Assembly: GCA_032433765.1 (NCBI GenBank)
Contig: JAVIAB010000051.1
Span: 153,526,421-153,590,420 of the forward strand
DNA length: 64,000 bases
DNA from: Megaustenia siamemsis
Taxonomy: Eukaryota; Mollusca; Gastropoda; Stylommatophora; Ariophantidae
Reading direction: 5' to 3'
Every line of letters starts with the position of its first letter. Within the stretch, counting starts at the first letter, position 1. The position numbers and the translations under genes were made by a program. The notes beneath the pieces are model-generated. The model ran no database searches, was not told the DNA's origin, and was given only the letters and a program-made list of their open reading frames with translations. Below, piece after piece: positions 32,458 to 44,800 of this stretch.

Positions 32458-32533
32458 GTTTTCTTGCATTAAAATATACACATTTTCTTACATTAAAATA
32501 TACACATTTTCTTACATTAAAATATACACATTT
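32458..32533. repeat. Left stub of the 24-bp minisatellite
   Basis: About three units identical to those at 36537-39072 (TTACATTAAAATATACACAT plus TTTC). A LINE now separates them from the main array. Confidence 0.95.
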
Positions 32534-32555
32534 ATTGATGTTGACTGTTTGACTG

Positions 32556-32613
32556 CAGTTGACTGTTTTCCATGCCATGAAACCAAGCTATCCAGTATTT
32601 TCTCTCTTTGTCG
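32556..32613 (-). repeat. 57-bp inverted copy of a neighbouring LINE remnant
   Basis: The reverse complement of this segment (core GATAGCTTGGTTTCATGGCA) matches 32137-32193 almost exactly. It sits at the 5' edge of the 4-kb LINE insertion. Confidence 0.85.
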
Positions 32614-32800
32614 GGCTTCCGGTCGGTGTAATGGCGGACTCAGGGTTGTGTTCTCTGATTCCGTTTCAACTTTCTACATCAATTGGAGTATTTTACACCA
32701 GAATCATGTAGTTTGTTTGTAACTTTCACTGACCAGGAGGTCTATTAACCAAGATCTTCGCCGGTGCTACGGAGTTTCGTGCATCTGAGCTTGAAATTCT

Positions 32801-35800
32801 TTGGAGTATTTTCGTCTAGTGTGTGTTTGTGATCAGTGTTTACGTCGGTCTAAGATGGCCATAGGGCGCTGGGTGTGTAGTCGCTCATCGTCACTTTGTC
32901 GCTCCAGTTTCGTCGGCTCGCTGTCCTCATATAATCCGTCACAGTGCGGTTGTTTACAAACAAAGCGGCCTAAATTTAGAGCTAAGCGTGGGCGTCGAAA
33001 AAGGCAGGGAAAAAGAGCAGGGCTTCGGAAGAATCGTTGCAAGTCAGAAAGATTAGGCCTCACCAACACCCGAATTTTGTACTGGAATTGCGCCAGTGTC
33101 CGCAAGCGTGGAGGCATTTTTGAAAAGCTAATGTTTAGCTGTGATATCTTTGCTATTCAAGAAACAAGACTTGGTGATAAAAAACCTAGATATGCAGGTT
33201 TCCAAGCTTTCTTCAACAACGACCACATGGGGCTAGCAATTTTCGTGCGGCAGGGTTTGTCAGCAACAGAAGTAAATGTTTCTCAGTGGAACAGTTCCAA
33301 AATTCAACTGTTGGCAGTAAAGGTACAGTCCACGCAGCCTTTCTTGTTTGTCAATGTTTACGCCTGCAATGCTGTAGTGGGTTTTGAGGAATGGCAGTTT
33401 CTGAAAGATATTGCAAGTCTAGAAAAAAATACCATTTTCTGTGGCGACTTTAACGCAAAAGGTGCATCCTGGGGCAATACCTCAGCAAATAAACAGGGTA
33501 AGGAGCTCGAAGAAGCCATCACTACACTCGATCTCCTATGCATTAACAATGGCAGCAGCACCAGAACAGCGACTAGACCAGGTGATGAGGACAGCGCCAT
33601 CGATTTAGCACTGGTTTCCTCCTATTTCTCGACATCGTGTAAGTGGGGGGTCCTTGGTCATCATGGCAGTGATCACCTCCCGTGTAGCATCTTAATAGCA
33701 ATGGGTAGATCGAAGCAATGCAGGAGAAAAGTAAAAACTTTTCGTTACAGCTGTGCAGAAGATGATGTCATCAGTAAAGTTCGGCGCGCTAAGAGAAAAC
33801 ATCACAACAAAATAGCTACATATCAACAACCTCCATGGTGGAGCAACGAAGTGCAAAAAGTTTGGCTGGAGAAGAGACAGTCTGTCAGAGAGTGGCAAAT
33901 AGCCAAAGGAAGTTTGTTTGCGTCTCCTGATCATATTTTGTTTTTAAAAGGGATAGTACAGGAAAAGATTACTTCCTTTCAAGAAGTAGCCATGAAAGCA
34001 AAAAGTGATAAATGGGCTGAGTTCTGTGACAGGATAGGTCGTGATAAATCGTTAAAACTGTTCTGGAGGCTGCATAAAAGTATGAACGGTAAAGTGCAGA
34101 GTAAAGCAATCCCAGATTTCCAAGATGCTGATTCTATCTGGCATAAAACTGATGAAAGCAAGGGCAAGGCACTGTTGGCTCACTACCTACAGCAGTGCGA
34201 CCACAAAAATGTAGAGGAAAGAAGAGTTGTGAGAGAACATATTTCTATGCTAGTTGGTGCTGACTTAACAGATAACAGTGATTATGTCTCGGTAGAGGAA
34301 GTAAGACTCGCTTTAAAACGATCTAAGAACAGCGCCCCAGGCCCAGATGGGTTAAGATACGCGGATATCAACAACTTATCCGATTTTGACTTAGGTGAAC
34401 TGGTAAGCATGTATAATGACAGTATCAGGACTGCAATAATCAATGAAGAATGGCTACACAGCTACTTGATACCGCTGCCAAAACCAAGCAAAGACCACAG
34501 AAAAATTCAGGGCTACCGCATCATAACCAAGCAGAATACCATAGGCAAGCTTTTAGAAAAGGTAATTGCAAAGAAACTTTCTTGTTTTTTTTGAAAACGC
34601 AAACTTGTTTCCATCAACGCTTGGAGGGTATCGTCCGTGTAGAGAGACTTGGTCAAATGCTGCCGTGTTTGCTCAGGATGTTTATGAAGGGTTTCAACGC
34701 GGTTTAGAGACATGTGCTGCTGCAATAGATCTGGAGGACGCTTACAACAAAGTACCCTTTAACTTCTTATTCAACCAGCTCATAAATTTAGGCGTCAGTC
34801 CCCGCATCCTAAATTGGCTAACAGCGGCACTTTTTCAGCGCAAAGTGGTTTTTCGATCTGGTAGTTGGACGTCTGATATAATTACGATGTATCCCGGGTT
34901 ACCGCAAGGCTCACCTTTATCTCCCGTACTTTTCAATGCATACACTGTGAAAATCACAAGAGATCGGTTGGAAGGGCCAGGTCGCATTCTTTCTTATGCC
35001 GATGACATTTTGGTTTATCGACAGGGAAAAGATCGAAACAAAATAACTGCGGACCTACAATCAGAACTCAGGCGCATACAAAAGTGGTGTGACGAGGCAG
35101 GTGCCAACGTGAACCCATCAAAAGCTGAAGTAACTTGGTTCTCACTATATAACAACATCGTTAATATTGATACTCCATCTGTAGAAATGTTTTCAGACAC
35201 TTTGCCAAGATCTATGACAATGAAATATTTAGGTATTCATTTAGACCGAAGCCTTGCTTTCGTAAAGCACATTGATAACGTGATAGAGAAAGCAAAAAAG
35301 GGTCTTGCTGCTATGAAAGTAATGGCCGCTGCAGGCAGTGAACAGCGGCACCTGCATACATTATACCAGGGACTGGTTGTTTCTGTTCTAGAATACGCTT
35401 TGGCGATTCAAACTCTCAGCAAACTTCAGTTAGAGAGGCTCGAAAAAATTCAGAACGAGGCTATGCGCATTATTCTTGGCTGCACTAGAGACACGTCATG
35501 CAGAGCGTTAAGATACCTACTTGACATTCCAACCATAGAAAGTAGAATCGAGTTGTGTAGAGCACGCGCTTTTCTGAACATTCTTGCTGATGAAAGACAT
35601 CCTTTAAATTCTGTAGCGCTAGCGCCAAAAGGTGATAGACTCGAGCGAGGCCAGTCGTGGATGGGCAGGGCAGAGAAATCCATTCAAAAGGTGTGCATGC
35701 TAAATGACTTGCAGCGTGGAGAAGAATGGCGGCAATGGCCAAATGACATTTCTACAATTACTATCAAAGTCTGCATAACACTGAATAAAGAATGTAGAAC

Positions 35801-36536
35801 GATGAATCCCAAGGTTGTAGAGGATAAGATTCAGGCCTTAATCAAAGAAAACGTAACGTCCGGCAATATTATTATCTACACAGATGGTTCGGTTGTACGA
35901 AATAAACGATGTTCATGGGCATATACAGCGCAGGTGAAAGGGCAAATGGTGCATGAGGATAGTGGTGCTTTTTCGCAAACAACGAGCAGCATGACAGTGG
36001 AGGTTTTAGCAGTCACTAAGGCAATGACATGGCTCGAAACACAGTCTTTCGCAGGAGTATGTTTTCTCAGTGACTCCATGAGTATGCTTAAGAAGGTTGA
36101 GGCTGGGTGGAGGCGAAGAGAGTGGTTGAAGTCCCTGCAGCTGTCAACTTTAAAAGAAATCGTCTTCATCTACGTACCTGGCCACTCTGGAGTGCAAGGG
36201 AACGAACGAGCTGACAAGCTTGCTGAAAAGGCTAAAATTTCAGATGGCAACGCCATGGACAACGCGGACATTTTACACGCAATCCGCGAGGCGGGAAGAG
36301 TAGCAGACTCTCGAGACGACAAGGATTCAAACGCAATGGCGAGACTAACGCATAGTCGCGTAAGGCTTGGCACAGCTAAGAGCGAACATTTTTCAGGACG
36401 CCAGAGGTGTATGGTTAACCAACTGCGAACCGGCACGATCAGCCGTCACACACTTGTGAATTTACTCGAAAGGAAATCGGAGCACTTATGGGTATGCCCC
36501 TTGAGCAAGGAGGATGATCTTTCGACTAATGACTAA
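32801..36536 (+). pseudogene. LINE ORF2: endonuclease, RT, RNase H; one frameshift
   Basis: A first frame of 597 codons from ATG 32801 (32858 is an alternative start) holds a basic N-terminus and an APE endonuclease: TRILYWNCASV, FAIQETRLGD, CGDFNAKGASWG and GHHGSDHLPC. The RT begins APGPDGLRYADINN. At about 34583-34590 a run of eight T shifts the frame; the second frame continues FENANLFPSTLGGYRPCRE, IDLEDAYNKVPFN, GLPQGSPLSPVLFNAYT and SYADDILVY (34992-35018). RNase H follows: YTDGSVVRNK, MTVEVLAVTKAM, LSDSMSMLKK and VPGHSGVQGNERADKLAEKA. It ends DDLSTND. No other stop is present over about 1,235 residues, so the copy may be intact if the T8 run is a base-calling error. Confidence 0.9.
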
Positions 36537-39072
36537 TACACATTTTCTTACATTAAAATATACACATTTTTTTTACATTAAAATATACACATTTTCTTAC
36601 ATTAAAATATACACATTTTCTTACATTAAAATATACACATTTTCTTACATTAAAATATACACATTTTCTTGCATTAAAATATACACATTTTCTTACATTA
36701 AAATATACACATTTTCTTACATTAAAATATACACATTTTCTTACATTAAAATATACACATTTTCTTACATTAAAATATACACATTTTCTTACATTAAAAT
36801 ATACACATTTTCTTGCATTAAAATATACACATTTTCTTACATTAAAATATACACATTTTCTTACATTAAAATATACACATTTTCTTACATTAAAATATAC
36901 ACATTTTCTTACATTAAAATATACACATTTTCTTACATTAAAATATACACATTTTCTTACATTAAAATATACACATTTTCTTACATTAAAATATACACAT
37001 TTTCTTACATTAAAATATACACATTTTCTTCACTTAAAATATACACATTTTCTTACATTAAAATATACACATTTTCTTACATTAAAATATACACATTTTC
37101 TTACATTAAAATATACACATTTTCTTACATTAAAATATACACATTTTCTTACATTAAAATATACACATTTTCTTGCATTAAAATATACACATTTTTATAC
37201 ATTAAAATATACACATTTTCTTACATTAAAATGTACACATTTTCTTACATTAAAATATACACATTTTCTTACATTAAAATATACACATTTTCTTACATTA
37301 AAATATACACATTTTCTTACATTAAAATATACACATTTTCTTGCATTAAAATATACACATTTTCTTACATTAAAATATACACATTTTCTTACATTAAAAT
37401 ATACACAATATTCTTACATTAAAATATACACATTTTCTTACATTAAAATATACACATTTTCTTACATTAAAATATACACATTTTCCTACATTAAAATATA
37501 CACATTTTCTTACATTAAAATATACACATTTTCTTACATTAAAATATACATATTTTCTTGCATTAAAATATACACATTTTCTTGAATTAAAATATACAAA
37601 TTTTCTTGCATTAAAATATACACATTTTCTTGCATTAAAATATACACATATTCTTGCATTAAAATATACGCATTTTCTTGCATTAAAATATACACATTTT
37701 CTTACATTAAAATATACACATTTTCCTACATTAAAATATACACATTTTCTTACATTAAAATATACACATTTTCTTACATTAAAATATACATATTTTCTTG
37801 CATTAAAATATACACATTTTCTTGAATTAAAATATACAAATTTTCTTGCATTAAAATATACACATTTTCTTGCATTAAAATATACACATTTTCTTGCATT
37901 AAAATATACACATTTTCTTGCATTAAAATATACACATTTTCTTACATTAAAATATACACATTTTCTTGCATTGAAATATACACATTTTCTTGCATTAAAA
38001 TGTACACATTTTCTTGCATTGAAATATACACATTTTCTTGCATTGAAATATACACATTTTCTTGCATTAAAATATACACATTTTCTTACATTAAAATATA
38101 CACATTTTCTTACATTAAAATATACACATTTTCTTGCATTAAAATATACACATTTTCTTACATTAAAATATACACATTTTCTTACATTAAAATATACACA
38201 TTTTCTTACATTAAAATATACACATTTTCTTACATTAAAATATACACATTTTCTTGCATTAAAATATACACATTTTCTTACATTAAAATATACACATTTT
38301 CTTACATTAAAATATACACAATTTTCTTACATTAAAATATACACATTTTCTTACATTAAAATATACACATTTTCTTACATTAAAATATACACATTTTCTT
38401 GCATTAAAATATACACATTTTCTTACATTAAAATATACACATTATCTTGCATTAAAATATACACATTTTCTTACATTAAAATATACACATTTTCTTGCAT
38501 TAAAATATACACATTTTCTTGCATTAAAATATACACATTTTCTTGCATTAAAATATACACATTTTCTTGCATTAAAATATACACATTTTCTTGCATTAAA
38601 ATATACACATTTTCTTGCATTAAAATATACACATTTTCTTGCATTAAAATATACACATTTTCTTACATTAAAATATACACATTTTCTTGCATTGAAATAT
38701 ACACATTTTCTTGTATTAAAATGTACACATTTTCTTGCATTGAAATATACACATTTTCTTGCATTGAAATATACACATTTTCTTGCATTAAAATATACAC
38801 ATTTTCTTACATTAAAATATACACATTTTCTTACATTAAAATATACACATTTTCTTACATTAAAATATACACATTTTCTTGCATTAAAATATACACATTT
38901 TCTTGCATTAAAATATACACATTTTCTTACATTAAAATATACACATTTTCTTGCATTAAAATATACACATTTTCTTGCATTAAAATATACACATTTTCTT
39001 GCATTAAAATATACACATTTTCTTGCATTAAAATATACACATTTTCTTGCATTAAAATATACACATTTTCTT
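36537..39072. repeat. 24-bp minisatellite, about 105 copies
   Basis: Units TTACATTAAAATATACACAT plus TTTC, alternating with TTGCATT variants. The 24-bp length and lack of stops give ORFs of up to 372 codons that are artefacts. Higher-order structure: 37441-37680 recurs at 37681-37920 (10 units), and the TTGCATTGAAATATACAC/AAATGTACAC block at about 37970 recurs at about 38690 (30 units). Confidence 0.97.
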
Positions 39073-39251
39073 CATTAGGAAATGAATAGTCGAGTCCATA
39101 GAGCCAGTCCATGTGTGCGCAAGTTCGATGTCCGGTTGGGTCAAGAGATTTGTGGTTTTTATTTTTAATTTCTGGGTGACGATTATGTCCGTCGTCTTCA
39201 AAGAACGCAATCGGAGGTTGGACTATCACCGACGTTCGTAGATGACGTAGG
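39073..39251. other. unassigned spacer
   Basis: Single-copy sequence between two arrays. A minus-strand open frame (39262 down) is not similar to anything I recognise. Confidence 0.4.
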
Positions 39252-39473
39252 GAGGCTAACAAGGGATGTATCAGAGGCTAACAAGGGATGTATCAGAGGC
39301 TAACAAGGGATGTATCAGAGGCTAACAAGGGATGTATCAGAGGCTAACAAGGGATGTATCAGAGGCTAACAAGGGATGTATCAGAGGCTAACAAGGGATG
39401 TGTCAGAGGCTAACAAGGGATGTGTCAGAGGCTAACAAGGGATGTATCAGAGGCTAACAAGGGATGTATCAGA
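39252..39473. repeat. 22-bp minisatellite, about 10 copies
   Basis: Units GAGGCTAACAAGGGATGTAT plus CA, nearly perfect; two units carry GTGTCA. Confidence 0.97.
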
Positions 39474-41074
39474 GCTCAAAGAAATAATTGAGCACTTGGA
39501 AGACAAGACGATGCAGCAAGGAGTTTAATTAGGGCGCAGTAATAGGCAAAAGAAGACAAGCACACAAGGAAAGCTGTGGGAAGACAAGATCAGAGAATTA
39601 GCAGGATAAACGTTCGCCACTTCTCAGAGAGCAGCATTTGATCGTGTGAAGCTGGAAGGGGATTTGTGTCCCAAAGACCGCCAACGCTACGGGGTTTATT
39701 ATGATGATACTTACCATAGCCTGTGCACTGCGGATTGACACCATTGATCATATCATGCCGTTCCCGGTCCCTCGATGAACTCTTCTATGCAATCTTTCTC
39801 TCATTATTTGCCTAGCATTAAACACCGCTCTCTCCATTAAAAATTCTGCTTGAGCTTGAGTCATTTAGTTTGTGACTGCTGTATACACTTACACACTGGA
39901 CGCTTCTTAGAAATGAAATAGAGAATAATGAACTTTCTAAAACTCTTGAAAATAAGAGCAGCAATTTTAATACTGAGTTTTATGGTAAAAAGCTGTCTGG
40001 ATAATTGATACAAATAGCTGGTGAGATGAGACTCGCAGTCATGTTTTGCTTCACGTGCATACTTTGACAGAGCAAACCGCACGAGAGGTTTCCAAGGTCA
40101 GTTTTTTTTTTAATTTTTGGGCTCGCTTGCTTTATTTAATGATGAAGTTGTATTTTTCTTCCTCCAGAGAGAGATGACGCTTGCATCTTCCAGCCCTCGA
40201 AACTGTCTCGGTGACTGCCTAGTGCCACCTGCGAGTTTTGTTCTGAGGTGCCCCCGTCTGGTTCTTCTCCTGTACCTGCACAAGCCGAGGACACGTCGAG
40301 CTAGAGTTTCAGCGTATAGACTTGAAGCCCCCCACGGTAGACAAACACAGTTTGTATACCCTAAACTGGGTGGGCCTCATCCATACGGACAATGAGGCTA
40401 GTTAGACTTATGATTACTGAGGCTGACTTCCCACGGTGACGTGTTTTATTACACTCGGCATTGATCTTATTGATACTCTTTAATAGCCAATAAACCGAGT
40501 TGAACTCGCCCGAACTAACAGACCTCCAGCAGATAAAGATTTGAAAGGAATGGAAGTAGTAAAAACAATATACAAGAAGAGTACGCATATCACCGCCATT
40601 GAGACGAGTACTGAGTCATGATCACAAAGCATAACAGAAGCAAAGTACCCAGGGAGGTACAATATACCCGCAATGGCGTGCATGCACCGCAGAAATAACG
40701 TAATCATTAAGCGACCTAACGCCGAGTGTAAATCAATAGCGTCTGGTCGCATCTCAATTTGATATTGTCGTCCTTTCTATTGACAAACCGCGTAAAATAG
40801 CGCCCAGTTGTACAAACATTGTCACATTTTCTAATCACAGATTCACATACCCTCTCTTCACTTAATGTGTTTTTCTTGTCTTCAGCTAGACTATCTTAAT
40901 TAATTGTACTCCAAATTGCCTCATAGGTACTTCCTTCCAGCAGATGAGGAAATATATACATCATTGATTCCTCTTTGTGACTAGTGAATCGCATTAAGTT
41001 TTGTTTTCGTCCATTTCAACTTGTGCCACAGTTTGTTTAAAATTTGTGAATTTCTTGGAAACGTCTTCATAATC
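39474..41074. other. unassigned 1.6-kb sequence
   Basis: No recognised protein domain. A plus-strand frame 40117-40395 (92 codons) follows a pyrimidine tract with a possible splice acceptor (TTCTTCCTCCAG at about 40157-40168) but has no known motif; a host exon is possible but unsupported. Confidence 0.4.
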
Positions 41075-41300
41075 ATCATTTTTGGCCATGTTATGAGAAG
41101 GGAACAGCTAGAATATATTGTGACAACTGGGCAAATTGAGGGACGAAGATATAGAGGGAAATAAGGAGAAAAGATACCAGACATATTAAAAGAATAGCTT
41201 GTCAGAAAGTCAACAACAGAAATGATAAATAACTGTCGAGATCGAGAGTTGTGAAGTGACATGATCTCCTACGCCAGCAGGCATAGTACTTGATGATAAT
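41075..41300 (+). pseudogene. LINE C-terminal remnant
   Basis: The plus strand reads FGHVMRREQLEYIVTTGQIE, GRRYRGK, stop, GEKIPDILKE, stop, LVRKSTTEMINNCRDREL, then DMISYASRHST and stops, with a TGATGATAATGA tail. Same family as 31965-32290. Several nonsense codons. Confidence 0.75.
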
Positions 41301-41869
41301 GACTTTACTCTACGTCTGTCTCATCCTTAATCAGACTTTTAAATTGATAATGTCATGCGCATATGTTTCCTTGAACAACATATTAACTCCACACAGTACT
41401 ATAGCACAGATAATGTGAAACAAAGTCTGCGAAAACAGGGAGGCGTACAGTAACGTTGATCTGGACTAATGCCCGTAACATGGAAAGTGCTGGAGGCAAA
41501 TTAGATAAATGGCACGTTACAATTTTTTGAAATGAGTAACCAGTGTAACAATATAATAGATATTTTTGTGAAACAATTTTTGTCGGAGCAGCGATCACTT
41601 TGGCCTAATCTTTTTCAACTTTTAATTACAAATGATTTTTTAACGTGCGCAGAGCGTGCAAAGGAACTTCTGTTTTTCGCCATCATCGGAGAGGCCCTGA
41701 CATTTGGCCTCACTTCCTCAAGATTAAGGGAAAGTAAAACCACAAGAGGTACACGGATTCAAAGATAGCATTCCTGGAACTTTCTTGGGAGAAGTCAGGC
41801 CATACAACCCGACATCTACGGGTTGAAATTGTAGTCTGTGAGAGAATTAGTGCTTGAGTCTGTAGGCAG
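41301..41869. other. unassigned single-copy sequence
   Basis: Nothing recognised. Confidence 0.5.
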
Positions 41870-44800
41870 AGAGAAGTGAACCATCCAGGAGGAGATAACA
41901 TTGAAAGAGAGAAGTAAATGATCCAGGAGGAGATAACATTGAAAGAGAGAAGTAAACCAACAATGAGGAAATAGCATTGAAAGAGAGAAGTGAACCATCC
42001 ATGAGGAGATAGCATTGAAAGAGAGAAGTGAACCATCCAGGAGGAGATAACATTGAAAGAGAGAAGTAAATGATCCAGGAGGAGATAACATTGAAAGAGA
42101 GAAGTAAACCAACAATGAGGAGATAGCATTGAAAGAGAGAAGTGAACCATCCATGAGGAGATAGCATTGAAAGAGAGAAGTGAACCATCCATGAGGAGAT
42201 AGCATTGAAAGAGAAAAGTGGACCATCCATGAGGAGATAACATTGAAAAAGAGAAGTAAATGATCCAGGAGGAGATAACATTGAAAGAGAGAAGTAAACC
42301 AACAAGGAGGAGATAGCATTGAAAGAGAGAAGTGAATCATCCAGGAGGAGATAACATTGAAAGAGAGAAGTAAACCAACAAGGAGGAGATAACAATGGTA
42401 GAGAGAAGTAAACCATCCAGGAGGAGATAACATTAGCAGAGAGAAATAAACCATCAAAGAAGAGATAACACTGGCAGAGAGAAGTAAACCATCCAGGAGG
42501 TGATAACACTGGCAAAGAGAAGTAAACCATCAAAGAGAAGATAACACTGGCAGAGAGAAGTAAACCATCTAGGAGGAGATAGCACTGGCAGAGAGAAGTA
42601 AACCATCCAGGAGGAGATAACAATGGCAGAGAGAAGTAAACCATCCAGGAGGAGATAACAATGGCAGAGAGAAGTAAACCATCCAGGAGGAGATAACATT
42701 GAAAGAGAAAAGTAAACCAACAATGAGGAGATAGCATTGAAAGAGAGAAGTGAATCATCCAAGAGGAGATAGCATTGAAAGAGAGAAGTGAATCATCCAG
42801 GAGGAGATAACATTGGCAGAGAGAAGTAAACCAACAAGGAGGAGATAACATTGAAAGAGAGAAGTAAACCATCCAGGAGGAGATAAGATTAGCAGAGAGA
42901 AATAAACCATCAAAGAAGAGATAACACTGGCAGAGAGAAGTAAACCATCCAGGAGGAGATAACACTGGCAAAGAGAAGTAAACCATCAAAGAGAAGATAA
43001 CACTGGCAAAGAGAAGTAAACCATCTAGGAGGAGATAGCACAGGCAGAGAGAAGTAAACTATCCAGGAGGAGATAGTACTGGCAGAGAGAAGTAAACCAT
43101 CAAAGAGAAGATAACACTGGCAGAGAGAAGTAAACCATCTAGGAGGAGATATCAATGGCAGAGAGAAGTAAACCATCAAAGAGAAGATAACACTGGCAGA
43201 GAGAAGTAAACCATCTAGGAGGAGATAACATTGGCAGAGAGAAGTAAACCATCTAGGAGGAGATAACATTGGCAGAGAGACGTAAACCATCCAGGAGGAG
43301 ATGATATTGGCAGAGATAAGTAAACCATCCAGGAGATTACACTGGCAGAGGGAAATAAACCATGCCGGAGGAGATAACACTGGCATAGAGAAGTAAACTA
43401 ACCAGGAAGGGATAACATTGCCAGAGAAACCATCCAGGAGGAGATAACACTGGCATAGAGAAGTAAACTAACCAGGAAGGGATAACATTGCCAGAGAAAC
43501 CATCCATGAGGAGATAATACTGGCAGAGAGAAGTAAGCCATCCAGGCGGAGATAACGCTGGTATGGAGAAGTAAACCTTCCAAGAGAAGATAGCATTGGA
43601 AGAGAGAAATAAACCACCCAGGAGAAGATACAATTTGGAGAGACAAACTATCCAGACGGAGATAACTTTTGGCAGAGAAAAGTAAACCATCCAAGAGGAG
43701 ATAATACTGGCAGAAAGAAGTAAACCTTGCAGGAGGAGATAACACTGGTAAAGAAATGTAAACCATGCAGAAGGAGATAGATAACACTGAGGAGAGAATT
43801 AAACCATCCAGGAGGAGATAGCATTGCCAGAGAGAGGTAAGCCATTTAGGAGGAGACAACACTGTCACAGAGAAGTAAATCATCCACAAGGACATAACAC
43901 TGTCAGGGAGAAGTAATCCATCCATGAAGAGATGACACTACCAGAGAGAAGTAAACCATAAATGAGAAGATAACCTTGGGAGAGAGAAATAAAGCATTAA
44001 GGAGGAGATAACATTGGGAGAGAGAAATAAGACATTAAGGAGGAGATAACATTGGGAGAGAGGAGTTTACCACCCAGGAGGAGATAACATTGGGAGAGAG
44101 AAATAAGACATTAAGGAGGAGATAACATTGGGAGAGAGGAGTTTACCACTCAGGAGGAGATAACATTGGGAGAGAGAAATAAGACATTAAGGAGGAGATA
44201 ACATTGGGAGAGAGGAGTTTACCACCCAGGAGGAGATAACATTGGGAGAGAGGAGTTTACCATCCAGGAGGAGATAACATTGGGAGAGAAAAATAAACCA
44301 CCCAGAAGGCGCTAACACCAACAAACAAAAGAGAAGATAGTACTGACAGAGAGTAGACAAGCAATTAGTAGAAGATAGTACTGACAGAGAGAAGACAAGC
44401 AATCAGTAGAAGATAGTACTGACAGAGAGAAGACAAGCAATTAGTAGAAGATAGTACTGACAGAGAGTAGACAAGCAATCAGTAGAATATAGTACTGACA
44501 GAGAGAAGACAAACAATTAGTTGAAGATAGTACTGACAGAGAGAAGACAAGCAATTAGTTGAAGATAGTACTGACAGAGAGAAGACAAGCAATTAGTTGA
44601 AGATAGTACTGACAGAGAGAAGACAAGCAATTAGTAGAAGATAGTACTGACAGAGAGAAGACAAGCAACCAAGAAAGGATAGTACTGACAGAGAGAAGGC
44701 AAGTAACAAAAGAGAAGATAATACTGACAGAGAAAAGGCAAGCAACAAAAGAGAAGATAGTACTGAGAGAGAAAAGACAAGCAACAAAAGAGAAGATAGT

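Larger units (their letters stand above)
32534..36536 (+). mobile_element. Near-intact 4-kb LINE inside the 24-bp minisatellite
   Basis: The 24-bp array resumes on both sides; ATACACATTT at 32524-32533 and 36536-36545 fits a 10-bp target duplication. The 3' end has essentially no untranslated region: the stop TAA (36534-36536) abuts the array. The 5' end is odd, because 32556-32613 is an inverted copy of the LINE remnant at about 32137-32193; a typical leader starts only at about 32616 (GGGCTTCCGGTCGGTG). Endonuclease, RT and RNase H together suggest the I group (I/Nimb/R1-like). Confidence 0.85.

Noticed and set aside
36514..39089. 302- and 372-codon frames in the 24-bp array
   Set aside because: Pure tandem-repeat translation (KIYTFSYI repeats), interrupted wherever a unit has an indel.
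40117..40395. Possible host exon with a splice-acceptor-like start
   Set aside because: No recognisable domain, no matching donor or neighbouring exon; kept only as a note.
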